A stretch of DNA of 64,000 nt from Lycium barbarum (GCF_019175385.1 NC_083339.1:44235330-44299329), one strand, 5' to 3'; positions 48,090 through 58,787 are shown, counted from the first letter of the stretch. The notes: generated by a model not told the origin, from the letters alone. Program-made: numbers and translations.

Positions 48090-48627
48090 AAAGTGTGGGA
48101 AACAATTCGGATAATTTAATTTGGATAATACAATTCGATTTCGATTTACAAATGCAATTGTAAAATATTACGGTTTAACGGTTCAGATACGATTTGCTTC
48201 AATTATCAACCAAACCGAATTTATATGCCACTAGTGATTAATATGACTAATTTGGTATATGTAATGTGGTGTTGGCGGATTTGTATGCTTGCACAAGTTG
48301 TCAAACTCTTGTTTTGCTATTTATATGCTATTATGCTTGCAAGTTTATGGGTTTTTCTTGGTTAATGTCTTGGTTATAAGGCTGTAAGTTTAGGATCTCA
48401 TTATTTTTTGTTATGTTTACTCTAAAACTGAAATGAAATAGTTGCTTGTTTAAATTTCGAATAAACCGAACAAATCGATTTGTGTAACCGAACCGAAATA
48501 ATAAAAAACGAATCAAATTGAACCTAAAATGAATCGAGTTTGGTTGAGAATTTTAGAAAGTCGAAATTCGAAATTTCAACTCGATGATGGCCAAAACCGA
48601 ACCGAACCGATTCGTGCACAGGCCTAA
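48090..48627. mobile_element. Probable second MITE in the hAT element
   Basis: Right end GTGCACAGGCCTA with AACCGAACCGAACCGATTCG before it, a familiar plant hAT-MITE end (TAGGCCTGTGCAC). The left end near 48090 (AGTGTGGGAAACAATTCGG) is only loosely complementary, so the left limit is uncertain. Confidence 0.4.
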
Positions 48628-48837
48628 TTTTGCAGCGAGGGCAAGAGCGAGATTCGACCATGCGACGTCGGGGGTTAATTTAAACCCCTTTAACCACTGG
48701 GCTAAGCTTCTCAATTGTGTCAAGGGGTTCATTATAAGCTATATGTCCACTAAAACTCAAATTCGATTTTACATATACACAGCGAAGGGGGTTCGGATAA
48801 CCCCTTCCCTCCACCTAGCTCCGCCCCTGAACATAAC

Positions 48838-49756
48838 TCCAACTTTAAAATTTCAAATAAAGTGAAAAATATTTTATTTTCATGGCCAAACGCCTATTTG
48901 TTTGTATGAGAAAAGGAGCATTGATCCAAGAGTATTTCCTTCTCGTGCTTTATGTATGAAAAATCGAGAACTATATATTGTATTAATTTGATGCTGGAGC
49001 TATGCAACCTGAAATATTTTATTGTGTGATGTCAGTCCTCTCATAATAGTTATTATATTCGTAAATACAATTGTTTTCTTTACTTGATTTGAATATTTAT
49101 AGCATAAAAAAATACGTACTATTGTTTCTCTTCCTTATTTTTTTTGGGGTTGTTTTTCACCTTCTTTTAGGTTTTAAACAAGAAGAACCATTAAAGGTTG
49201 AAGTTTTAACGCTCTATTGAAAGAAAAAAAACGTTACATATACTTATATACAGTATATACGACCGTCCACATATGCACATAAAGGGACAAATTTTGCTTG
49301 AAATTCTTTTCTTTATGTACATGTCCTTTTTAGAATACGTAATAAAATAGATTAAAACTTGATATATAATCTGTTGTCATTTGAAGACTAAAAAGGATCG
49401 GCATAATAATTTTAATAATTGGATATTAGAATTTTAAAAAATAAATAAATAATGAGGTCTTTCACTTTCAATCTCTCCCCTAACCTCTGTGAACTATTTA
49501 CTAACAAGTATTTAATAGTACCGTGCACATGGATTCACGTCCAATAAAAATAATACGAAAAAGGAATATTGGGACTCCACTGTTTTATGACAGAAAGTAA
49601 ATTCTTTCTTGGATTTGCCCGTGCAATTGCAAATCAAAAGTTTAGAAATTACGAGAACAGAGTACATACTACTATAAACATAAACTCGTGACAACTTTAT
49701 TATTGGTAGCGAAACACACCCGAAAACTCATGAATTGAGATCAATAATAAATCCAA
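48838..49756. other. AT-rich DNA, nothing recognised
   Basis: No ORF with a recognisable domain, no RNA gene and no element ends that I can support. Confidence 0.5.
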
Positions 49757-50106
49757 ATTTCTTAAGGCACAAGATGATGAGCATAATCACGACGACATTC
49801 TTCTTAAGGCACAAGATGATGACTATAATCACGACGGCTTTCTGGATACGTCATGTTCACATTTATCCATTTAAGTAGGCAGTCATGATGATACACATGG
49901 CTGCAGGAGAGGACACATACGTACTCAGTTTGTTTGAGTTCATTCAAACAGATGTGACATGTACTGCCTGTGAAGTTAATGCCCTCTTGGTTCTGGTTTA
50001 GTTGATTAAGGGCATTGAGGGAGATGAGGGATAGGGGTGTTTGGTCAAGTGATTTATTGGGCTGGGTCAAGTATCACTGGAAACCGTTCACCAATCACCA
50101 TGAATA
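49757..50106 (-). pseudogene. RING-H2 zinc-finger gene fragment (decayed)
   Basis: On the minus strand the frame ending at 49804 reads ...CHICLNELKQTEYVCVLSC then SHVYHHDCLLKWI. This is the first six zinc ligands of a RING-H2 finger (C-x2-C, C-x-H-x2-H-x2-C), the domain of many plant E3 ubiquitin ligases that recruit E2 enzymes. The last ligand pair is lost: the expected C-P-x-C is YPES. A 42 bp tandem duplication of the 3' end follows (49759-49800), and that second copy still encodes E-C-R-R-D-Y, i.e. keeps one lost cysteine. The frame has no ATG after the upstream TGA; an ATG at about 50100 lies in another frame. So this is a short relic of a RING-H2 gene, perhaps moved here by an element. 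Confidence 0.65.
49759..49845. repeat. 42-bp tandem duplication at the RING-H2 3' end
   Basis: Two adjacent units beginning CTTAAGGCACAAGATGATGA differ at a handful of positions. Each encodes RRDY.HHLVP-stop on the minus strand. Confidence 0.85.
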
Positions 50107-51290
50107 CCATAGATTTTTTATTTTAAAAAAAAATGGTGGTGCAAAATTCGCACTACATACAAAAGCTTTCTAAATTAGTTATTTTGTTGTTTGAAAATTT
50201 TTAAACTCTATAAGTAATTGAACATACCTCTCTTATACAATGAATGTACATACACCAGTGTCCGTTCCTCCCAATCAACGTGTATAGTTAATGCATTGAA
50301 GTATGACATTTATACAACCATTATACAGTTTGATATACAATGAATACACAGTTTATCTTCCAAAAACATTAACATTTTAGCACTATTACAAAGTGTATAA
50401 ATGATGTATATACATTGTATAATAGGTGTATCGGGTTTTTATGCACTTAATTATACTATAATACAAGGTACCTAGTATACACATTTATATTACAACATTT
50501 CCAACCATCATTACATCGCTATCTCACCATCAGTCAAAAAGAAAAACTAGATCGGGGGAACTAAATGTAACAAAATTTAACTTTTGTTTGCGTCGCACGT
50601 GCATCTCGTTTGTCTCACGTGCATCTCATGCGTCCAGGTGCGTCACGTGCATAACGTGTCGACTCAATGTAATTGGTGACCTAAAGTCAAATCCAAATAA
50701 GTGATTTCAACTATAATTAATAAAAACTAACTTCTGTCTGCGTAACACATGCATATTGTGTCCTCTCCTTGTGTATATTATGGATATACGTCCTAGATCC
50801 CTCTAGTGATGATATCGAAAGTTTAGCTTTCAATATGAAAATTTGTGGGATGGACAGGTTATTTTGGAGTGAAAATGGATAATTTTAGTATAATGAAGAG
50901 AGAAAAGGGGGAGTAATTAATAAGGAATTGATCTCTTAATTAGTGGTACGTATTTATTTTACAAATCTCTGAAATGTGCTATGATTGTAAAATAATTTGT
51001 TTTTTTTAAGTAAAGAAAAGTATTATTGTTATTTATGATAATATTAAATAAGTGTTGTGCCGTGCAAAAATCTCATAAACTCAAAAAAGAATAGAATGAT
51101 TTAGTATGGATGGACTGGGTTGGTGAAACGTAGATTAAATTTTTTCTTACTTGTTAAACATTAATTATGATGCTAATTTGAGTAGCACCTTTTCATAGTG
51201 AATATGTCGTGACTTTTACGATAAGGCACAATAGCATTAGCATCTGTCCACACTACCCTTGAGGAATCAAGGGGTCTGATCAACAGACCG
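50107..51290. other. AT-rich intergenic DNA with G-box cluster
   Basis: No gene supported. Apart from the CACGTG cluster at 50596-50649, AT-rich with TATACA-type strings. The right limit, where the LINE 5' UTR begins, is unknown. Confidence 0.4.
50596..50649. promoter_or_regulatory. Cluster of three CACGTG (G-box) palindromes
   Basis: CACGTG at 50596, 50616 and 50644, each followed by CAT. A weaker cousin (ACACATGCAT) lies near 50745. G-boxes bind bHLH and bZIP factors in plants. No gene start follows within reach, so a role is unproven. Confidence 0.5.
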
Positions 51291-51361
51291 AGTGTCTAGA
51301 CGAAAAGCGCTCTCTTCTCTCTCCTCCCATGCAAACCCTAGTTTGAAACCCTAACAGTGCT

Positions 51362-53688
51362 ATGACCACTCCGGCCACTGGCCAGCCGCCGCATCTGGTG
51401 GTTGGTCAGTCTTTCTCTCCTCAAGATTTCCCTCCCCTCTCCCTCCTCCCTCCTCTCTCTTCGTCCAGCAATGCTCAGCAGTCACAAACAGTAATCCCTA
51501 CGTCCACAACACAGAATTATCGTCAAACCCTAATGCATGAAATTGGTAAAAATTCCATGCAAGCGTGTGAAGCCATTCCTATGAAGATGGTTGAGATTAT
51601 AGATGGTAAACACGTCGTAAGATGGTCCTCTTCTGAAGTATTACGAATGGAAAGATTGAAAACCTACAATATGCCATTGTTGGTAAGTTTTCGTACGGAT
51701 GGCCTGATCTAGAAGAGTTGTGATCTATTATACCTCATCAGTGTGGAGTAAAGGGTAACTGTCGTGTAGGCTTTTTGAGAGATAGGCATGTATTGATAAG
51801 ATGTGATCTAAGGGAAGATTTTATTAATATATCATCAAAAAGTTTCTTTTGCTTGAAGTCAAAAGATGGTCATTCTTATCAAATGAGACCATTAATATAT
51901 GATTCTAAATTCAGTGTGGGAAAGGAAACTTCAATTGCTATGGCTTGGATTTCCTTTCCCAACCCTCTTCCTACCTTTTTTGTCAAGGAATCTTTGTTTA
52001 CATTGGCTTCTGCTGTGGGCAATCCAATCCAGCTAGATGCTGCTACTATCAATAAGACCAGGCCAAACTGTGCTAGAGTGAAAGTGCAGGTAGATTTGCT
52101 TGCAGATTTGCCTAAGTCTGTGTGGATGGAGATTGAAGATGATGTTACAAAGGATATCAGGTCGATTAAAGTTAATATTCAATATGACTACTTACCAAAG
52201 TATTGCACAAAGTGCTTTTTACAAAGCCATTCGAATGATGAATGTTGGGTGCTACATCTAGAACTGTTGGAAAATGAGGTGGCAGATAATAGGGTGGGAT
52301 CTCAGAACAAAGGAAAGGCTGCAGTTGTAGTAGATGAGCCTAGAACAAGTAAACAAGGGCAGATCCAACAAGGAAGATATAGAAGAAATAGGGGGTGGAA
52401 AAAACCAGTGCAACAATATTTACCAAAGGTATTATCCAGTGGTACTGTGGTAACTTACCCTGGAAACAAAGGGCAGTACAACAACAAAGTGATTCCAACT
52501 GGGAGGGATGATGGAAACAAAGAAGTTAAGGTATCAAACAAATTTGAGGTATTGAACCAAGGAGTAGAGGATGTTGATGTTAGTAGGCTTAGTAATAGTC
52601 ATGAGGAGCATGTCACTGAAGAAGACGTGTCTATAGAACAAGGGGTTGCAGCTGACTGTATAGATGGCAAGAAGGAGCATAATAACGTGCATGCTGGTAT
52701 GGATGATGCAAACTTGTTTCTGGACAAACATCAGGCTACAAATGGAACCAAGTCTCTGGAAGAGGGTGAAGTTTATGAGAATGAAACTGCTAAGGTGCAC
52801 AATAGTGAAGATGATAATCACAGTGTAGTAGCTATGGCCAATACACAGCAGCCTAATGATGATCCTGTTCAAAAAGAGATTAATAGTCCACAGCTGGATG
52901 GCAAAGCAGACTCTCTGGAGGTTAAGGAGGCTTATGGTTCAAAGAAGTCTCATGATTGTCAAGAACATGAGAATACTGAATTATCTGCAGATGATCAAAA
53001 GTCTGAAATGGTGCAGGGAGGACTTGATGAAGATGATCAGCAGCTAGGAGTTTAAAATAGGGGTGGTAGGGATGCAGATGAATATGCTCATCAAAGGCTT
53101 GATAGTAACAAGATTCATGATGGAAATGAGGCCTCTAAAATTTCTTTGGAAAATCAGATGTCTGAATGTACTCAAGCAGGTGATCTGTATTTGAATGATG
53201 GTTCTGTTGAGAAGATGCAAGATATGACTGGTTCCATGGATCAGGAGGAGTCTGCTCAGGCATTAATTCTGAAGGATATTTCTGATGAGGAGGTACATAG
53301 CTCTAACTGTAACTTGCAGTTGGTTGGCTATTATCCTTAGAAAGTCGCTGATGTAGAACAAAGGAATTTAGCTTTGGCCATTATTCCTGATATTAGAGAT
53401 ATGCAGCCTCTGAATGTTGCTGTAAGGGTATCATCTGATAAAGCTTTACATGATGTAGTCTCTCACAACTTACAAGAGGAACATGATAAGTTGATATTGG
53501 TCAACAATAAGAAGGAAGATACTGATGGTAATGCTATTGATATGAAACTATAGCAGATGTGTGTAGAGGCAGGATTATCTCCAAAATCACAAAGCAAAGG
53601 GCCAAGAAAAGGAAGAAAGCAAAATTCTGAGGTTCCACAAACTGTGAGGTATTCAACAAGGAGTAACAATAAGAAATCTGTTAAATGA
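51362..53688 (+). pseudogene. LINE ORF1 (DUF4283 / zinc-knuckle RNA-binding protein), broken
   Basis: ORF1 of plant L1 elements binds the element RNA. The first part (51362 to about 51683; MTTPATGQPPHL) has a Pro/Ser-rich start and KMVEIIDGKHVVRW. A one-base shift near 51683 leads to the main frame (stop at 51721, then 51775-53055 open), with the DUF4283-like region ([36 protein letters not shown]) and a zinc-knuckle variant near 52203 ([16 protein letters not shown]). The long tail is acidic and low-complexity. Further stops at 53053, 53338 and 53551; the frame then ends at TGA 53686-53688, overlapping the ORF2 start by ATGA. Confidence 0.8.
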
Positions 53689-54231
53689 TTATTAAAAATT
53701 TATTCTGGAACATAAGATCAGTGAAGTCCCAACAAGCATTTCATAGAGTTCAAATGTTAAATAAGCATCACAAGTTCTTTTTGGTAGCTCTGATGGAACC
53801 TTTTCAGCATCAGAGACAAATTCAGAAATATGGAAGGAGACTTGGAATGCCTTATGCTAATTCCAACTGTAATGGAAAAATCTGGTTCTTTGTGCAACAC
53901 AATGTTGATGTTGAGGTTCTGTTGGATACTGAGCAATCTATTACTGTAAAGCTGCAGTTTCAAGATTTCAACAAAGATATGGTGGTTACAATGGTGTATG
54001 CTAAATGTTTTGAAGTGGAGAGAATGCAGTTGTGGGATAGTTTATACCTCTTGGCTAGTAATATGACATCTCCTTGGCTGGTTGGTGGATATTTCATTGT
54101 TATACTGAATGAAGAAGAAAAAATAGGAGGTTTACTAGTTTTTCCACAAGAATATGAAGATTTTGCCTTTTGTCTGAATTCCTGTGAGTTGCATGAGATG
54201 CCTTTCAAAGGGAGTCCTTTCACCTGGTGTT
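53685..54231 (+). pseudogene. LINE ORF2, endonuclease domain, truncated
   Basis: Start of the APE-type endonuclease that nicks target DNA for reverse transcription. Seen: LFWNIRSV (the WN motif), LVALMEP (catalytic Glu region), MVYAKC, then PWLVGGYFIVILNEEEKIGG and KGSPFTWC. The family motif is GGDFNVI; here the catalytic Asp and Asn are replaced by Tyr and Ile, so the enzyme was dead besides being cut off. The reading frame is open up to the LTR junction at 54231. Confidence 0.82.
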
Positions 54232-56664
54232 TGTCACGACCCGGCTAGGGGCCGCGACGGGTACCCGGGGCTAACCGCCGAGCACCGCTCGTACTAGTAC
54301 TCCTTAGGCTTATTTAACAATCATTTATCGGATTCAAGTTCGATTTATAAGAAAACCCGTTTTCCTTTAGGAACATAATGTTTTTATACACATGAGACCT
54401 TAGGCTAGAAAAATAATATATATGTATATATTTACACAATGACCACGCCATGAGACCACATGACCCACATTGAGTATCTACGAGCCTCTATGAGATGACA
54501 TTTACAATTGTACACAAAAGAATCATCATAGGCACCTCCAGGACAATGGGGTGCTTTCAGTCAGCTAACAACCTCTAAGAATCTGGAGCAAGCCTCCCTG
54601 TCTACCTGTGGGCATGAACACATCGTCCAAAGAAAACGGACGTCAGTACGAATATTGTACTGAGTATGTAAGGCAGGAATGAAATAAACAAACATAATAG
54701 GAAGATCATGAGTCGAGAGGCAAAGGTATAACCTGCACAAGTGTCATAGGCAATCACATTACTTACATATATCACATTTTATATAATCATGGTATACATG
54801 TCATCACATCATATAAATCTTCTCATCATAGTCCTTGTCGTTAACCCGCGTCCGGATAACCATCATATGCAGCCCACTAGTGGTGATCATGCCCGGCCCT
54901 CTAGGCTCGGTGTAACATCGCAGCCCGCCTTAGCGGTGACATGCCCGACCATCTAGGCACGATGGAATCATATGCAGCCCGCCTTAGCGGTGACATGGCC
55001 GGCCATCGTGGCGCGGTGGAATTATATCATCACAAAATCAATCATAACACATCACTCTTACACATCTCATACCATAGCATCATGTTATCATTTCTTGGTA
55101 TTCCATGCATCCCATAGTCGTATTACAAGTTAGCATTATTTATCATTTTATTTTCATAGCATACATTAGCGTTAGGAGCATACATTAGGCTTTAAGGCAA
55201 CCACACTATGTCGGGGTGACGTAAGGTCGTGAACCCCCGATTGTGTTATGGACATTTCATGGGTATCATGCCTCGCCTTGAAGGAAATAAGGCATAAGGC
55301 GAGTGGTAATAATAATAACATCATTAGCATTGTAGGAACATCGTGCCACAATTTCTTGAATCTCTATACTCTAGCTCATTGTCATTATTATCATGCTTAT
55401 AGGTGATTCGATATATAGAAGGACTCATAAGCTTCATCTTATAGAAGGATTATGGAAAACTTGAAGGATTCATGCCTTTTGAAAGAAGAGTTAAGCCTCA
55501 CATACCTTTCTCGTTTAAACAATCTAGCGTTCGCTTATTCTCCTTCAATATCACGTCTCTACCTTCAAAAGAGGATTCGTACTAACGTTAGTTAATCATC
55601 TATAAGAATGCACTACTATTTCTAGAGACAATTGGGCAGCACTTCCTTTGTTTATACTACTTTTCCCATATTCCATATCAACTCCAACACCCACAACAAC
55701 AACTACAATATAGCAATCAACAATCATCATTCATATACAATGACCATGATCCACCATTTCTCTTCATTTTTACCACTTTTATGGTTTTGGGTTCACTATC
55801 GTATTTTCTCATGTATCACAGTTATCTCATGGTCTACATGTCGTTTATAACAAATTCATACTCACAACACACTAACATTCATGATTCAATTCAACTACCA
55901 TTCACTCATGACAATATTCACTCATTTATGACCCATTTGCTATGCTTTTCTACAATTCGGGTATCTTAACCTTCCAATACCTTAAACAACATGAAATGGT
56001 CATGAAACTTACCTTGGATGATGGTGGAACAAGCCTTGAGTGGAGTCTCTACTCTAGCACCAAAACCCTACTTCACCTCTTTTAGTTTTCTTTGAGGAAG
56101 ATGAACTTGAGCTAGGTATCACACTCTTGTTTTCATGAATTTGGCATTGTTGATCTTGATTTTCCCTTGATTCTCTTGAATTCTTGTGGATGAAGTGTTT
56201 TGGAGTATTCTAGAGAATTCTTGAATTGTGAAGATGAGAAATGAAATTAAATGAGCTTGGGGTCCCTTATACTTAACTTAAAAATCTAATTTTTATGAAT
56301 AGTAGTCGGGATGCACAGTGGCCGTAAATCCAGTTTACGTATTCTGGTTTACGGTCCGTCCTCCATGACCGTATTTAAGCATATCAGAAACAGAAAGGTT
56401 TGCTGTAGGCCAGGGTGGTTTACAGTCGCAGTTTACGGGCCGTATTTCGATTTACGGTCCGTATTCTGAGTCGTATTTAACCATTTCAACATTTGACAGA
56501 AAGTTGAAGTTTTGATAGTTGGAGGACGATGACACTTTACGGTCCGTAAATCACTTTACGGGCCGTATTGTGTTTTACGACCACTGGGTCGCAATGCAAA
56601 TCTGCAACCTTCGCGTTTTCAAAACTCATTGGTAGTCATTCCCTTCTTAGTAAAACGTCGTACA
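54232..56664 (-). mobile_element. Tekay-type LTR (LTR-A), minus strand, in the LINE
   Basis: On the minus strand starts about TGTACGACGTTTTACTAAG at 56664 and ends GGGTCGTGACA at 54232; 2433 bp. Aligns along its length with LTR-B (56718-59240) in opposite orientation. The left flank is LINE ORF2; no internal chromovirus sequence adjoins on either side, so it looks like a solo LTR, but its flanks (GTGTT, CTCAT) do not match. Has paired CGG-N-CCG palindromes (56435/56454, 56539/56558), repeated CAGCCCGCCTTAGCGGTGAC blocks (54900-55000) and a hairpin cassette (54604-54676). Confidence 0.8.
54604..54676 (-). promoter_or_regulatory. Three-hairpin cassette, LTR-A
   Basis: On the minus strand: AGTAC/GTACT, CGTCC/GGACG, TGTG/CACA around TTCATGCC. 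Confidence 0.7.
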
Positions 56665-56725
56665 CTCATACTCTTCTTTGGTCTATTTATTGTATGCTCA
56701 CGAAATATTTTCCGAGGTGTCACTT
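56657..56725. other. Spacer of the head-to-head LTR palindrome
   Basis: 69 bp between the near-identical arms 56472-56656 and 56726-56908. Includes the likely first bases of both LTRs. No similarity between its halves. Confidence 0.6.
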
Positions 56726-56908
56726 GTTTTACTAAGTAGGGAATGACTACCAATGAGTTTTGAAAACGCGAAGGTTGCAGATTTGCATTGCGACCCAGTG
56801 GTCGTAAAACACAATACGGCCCGTAAAGTGATTTACGGACCGTAAAGTGCCATCGTCCTCCAACTATCAAAACTTCAACTTTCTGTCAAATGTTGAAATG
56901 GTTAAATA

Positions 56909-57055
56909 TATTTCCTAGGATAGAGTAGTATAGATTTTTTTTTCCCCTTCATTTCTTTCCATTATATTTCTCTTTTTTCTGTAAATACTATTATTCATTT
57001 TAATAAATTCCATCAGCATCAGGCTGATTGGCTTTGATTAAAAAAAAAAAAAGAC
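56909..57055 (+). mobile_element. Small retroposed insert with poly-A and 14 bp target duplication
   Basis: 147 bp inserted in LTR-B, ending in A13 then GAC. Flanked by GAAATGGTTAAATA at 56895-56908 and 57056-57069, identical over 14 bp. LTR-A carries the same place without the insert (one copy, running straight on into CGACT), so the empty site is known. Signature of LINE-mediated retroposition: a 5'-truncated LINE, a SINE or a processed transcript piece. I do not recognise the body. Confidence 0.85.
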
Positions 57056-58731
57056 GAAATGGTTAAATACGACTTAGAATACGGGCCGTAAAGTGAAACA
57101 CGGCCCGTAAACTGTGACCGTAAACCACCATGACTCCAGAAAACCTTTCTGTTTCTGATATGCTTAAATACTGTCGTGAAGGACGGACCGTAAACCATAA
57201 TATGGTCCGTAAACTGGGTTTACGACCACTGTGCATCCCGACTACTGTTCATAAAAATCAGATTTTGTGATTAATATAAGGGACCCTTTTCATTCATTTT
57301 CATTTCATTTATCATCTACACAACTCAAGAGGACTCTAGAACATTCCAAACATTTCATCCACAAGAATTTAAGGGAAATTAGTGGTCAACTACATGAAAT
57401 CCATGGAACCAAGGGTATGAAGCTCATCAAAGTTCATCTACACCAAGAAATTGCAACGGAAGTGAAATGGGGTTTTTGGCATAAAAGAGTGTTGGTTCTC
57501 AAGGCTTGTTCCAACACTACCCAAGGTAAGTTTGATGAACTTCTCATGATGATTGAAGCATTAATACATTGAAACACTTGGATTATGGAAGAGTGTAGTA
57601 AATGGGTCATAAAATGTGAATAGTGCCATAATTGAATGATAGTTGGATTGAATTATGAATGTTGATGTGTTGTGAGTACAAATATGTTATAAATGACGTG
57701 TAGACCATGAATTAGGTGTGATGTATGAGAAAATGTGATGATGAGCTAAAACCCATAAATGTGGAGAAATTGGAGAAAAATGGTGGAATGTGGTAAACGT
57801 AGATAAATGGTGATTGTTGAATACAATATTGTGAACGTTGTTGTGAGAGTTTGGGAGTTAATATAGAATATGGGAAAAGTAGTATAACCAAAGGAAGTAC
57901 TGCCCAAATGTTCCCTAGAATTAGTAACGCGTTCTTATGGTCGATTAACTAACATAAAGGCGAATTCTCTTTTGAAGGTAGAAACGCGATATCGAAGGAG
58001 AACAAGAGAACGATAGCTTAGTTAAACGTCAAAGGTATGTGAGGCCAGTCCCTTCTTTCTAATGGCATGAATCTCATAGCATAATTTTCCTCCTCCTCAT
58101 GAGTCCCTATATTCCGGAAAGCTAAAAGCCTATATCCACGAATGGTAATATAAGATAAGAGATATGCTATGATGATCTTAAAATGACATGATGTTATTTA
58201 TTGCACACACTCACCTTATAGGTTAGCTCGTTCAAGGTGAGGCAGGATGTCGGTAATTGCTCCATAATGAAATCGGGGGATCACGACCTTACGTCACCCC
58301 GATAGAGTAAAGTTGGTTATAAACCCTATGCATGTATTATGATGAGTATGTACGATGATGATGTAACACCGCGCGTAGTTGGCCGGGCAGTCACCGCTAA
58401 GGCGGGCAGCTATACGATACACCATGGCCAAATGGCATGGGCAGACACCACTAGTGGGCGGCATGCGATGATACCCCGGACACAGGAGGCCTAGACGCAG
58501 GCTAATGTTATGATTATCACACCGATCCGATATGGACGGGCAGCTTATACATTACTATACCGCACCTATATGAGCGGGCAGCTTATAAATTATGCATACA
58601 TGATATGGTGATGAGTATGAGTAAGATAGCATGGCTTAATTCTTGTATATATGATAGTTAGATATAGATGTTCCATATTGATATTTCCTTTATGTCGTTG
58701 TTCTATTTCATTGTTTATGCCTCTCATACTC

Positions 58732-58787
58732 AGTACAATATTCGTATTGACGTCCGTTTTCTTTGGACGCTGTGATCATGCCCACAG
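58732..58787 (+). promoter_or_regulatory. Three-hairpin cassette, LTR-B
   Basis: AGTAC/GTATT (58732-58736, 58744-58748, one G-U), CGTCC/GGACG (58751-58755, 58765-58769), CTGTG/CACAG (58770-58774, 58783-58787) around ATCATGCC. Confidence 0.75.

Larger units (their letters stand above)
46996..48829. mobile_element. Non-autonomous hAT element with 8 bp target duplication
   Basis: Left end CAGTGACGGAGGCAGG; right end, on the other strand, CAGGGGCGGAGCTAGG. These are CAGTGGCGGAGCCAGG-like ends of plant hAT elements. Flanks AACACAAC (46988-46995) and AACATAAC (48830-48837) match at seven of eight bases. 1834 bp with no transposase frame; at least one and probably two MITEs sit inside. The right arm has a GGGGTTAATTTAAACCCC-like palindrome. 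Confidence 0.82.
51291..54231 (+). mobile_element. L1-type LINE, cut in ORF2 by a chromovirus LTR
   Basis: Non-LTR retrotransposon with a CT-rich 5' UTR, ORF1 (51362-53688, broken) and the first 183 codons of ORF2 (endonuclease). ORF2 ends abruptly at 54231 where a minus-strand Tekay-type LTR begins; the RT part is not in the window. The 5' end is not precisely known. Confidence 0.8.

Noticed and set aside
57267..57572. 101-codon plus-strand ORF
   Set aside because: Within LTR-B downstream of its TATA-like element; LTR-A does not keep the frame and there is no domain.
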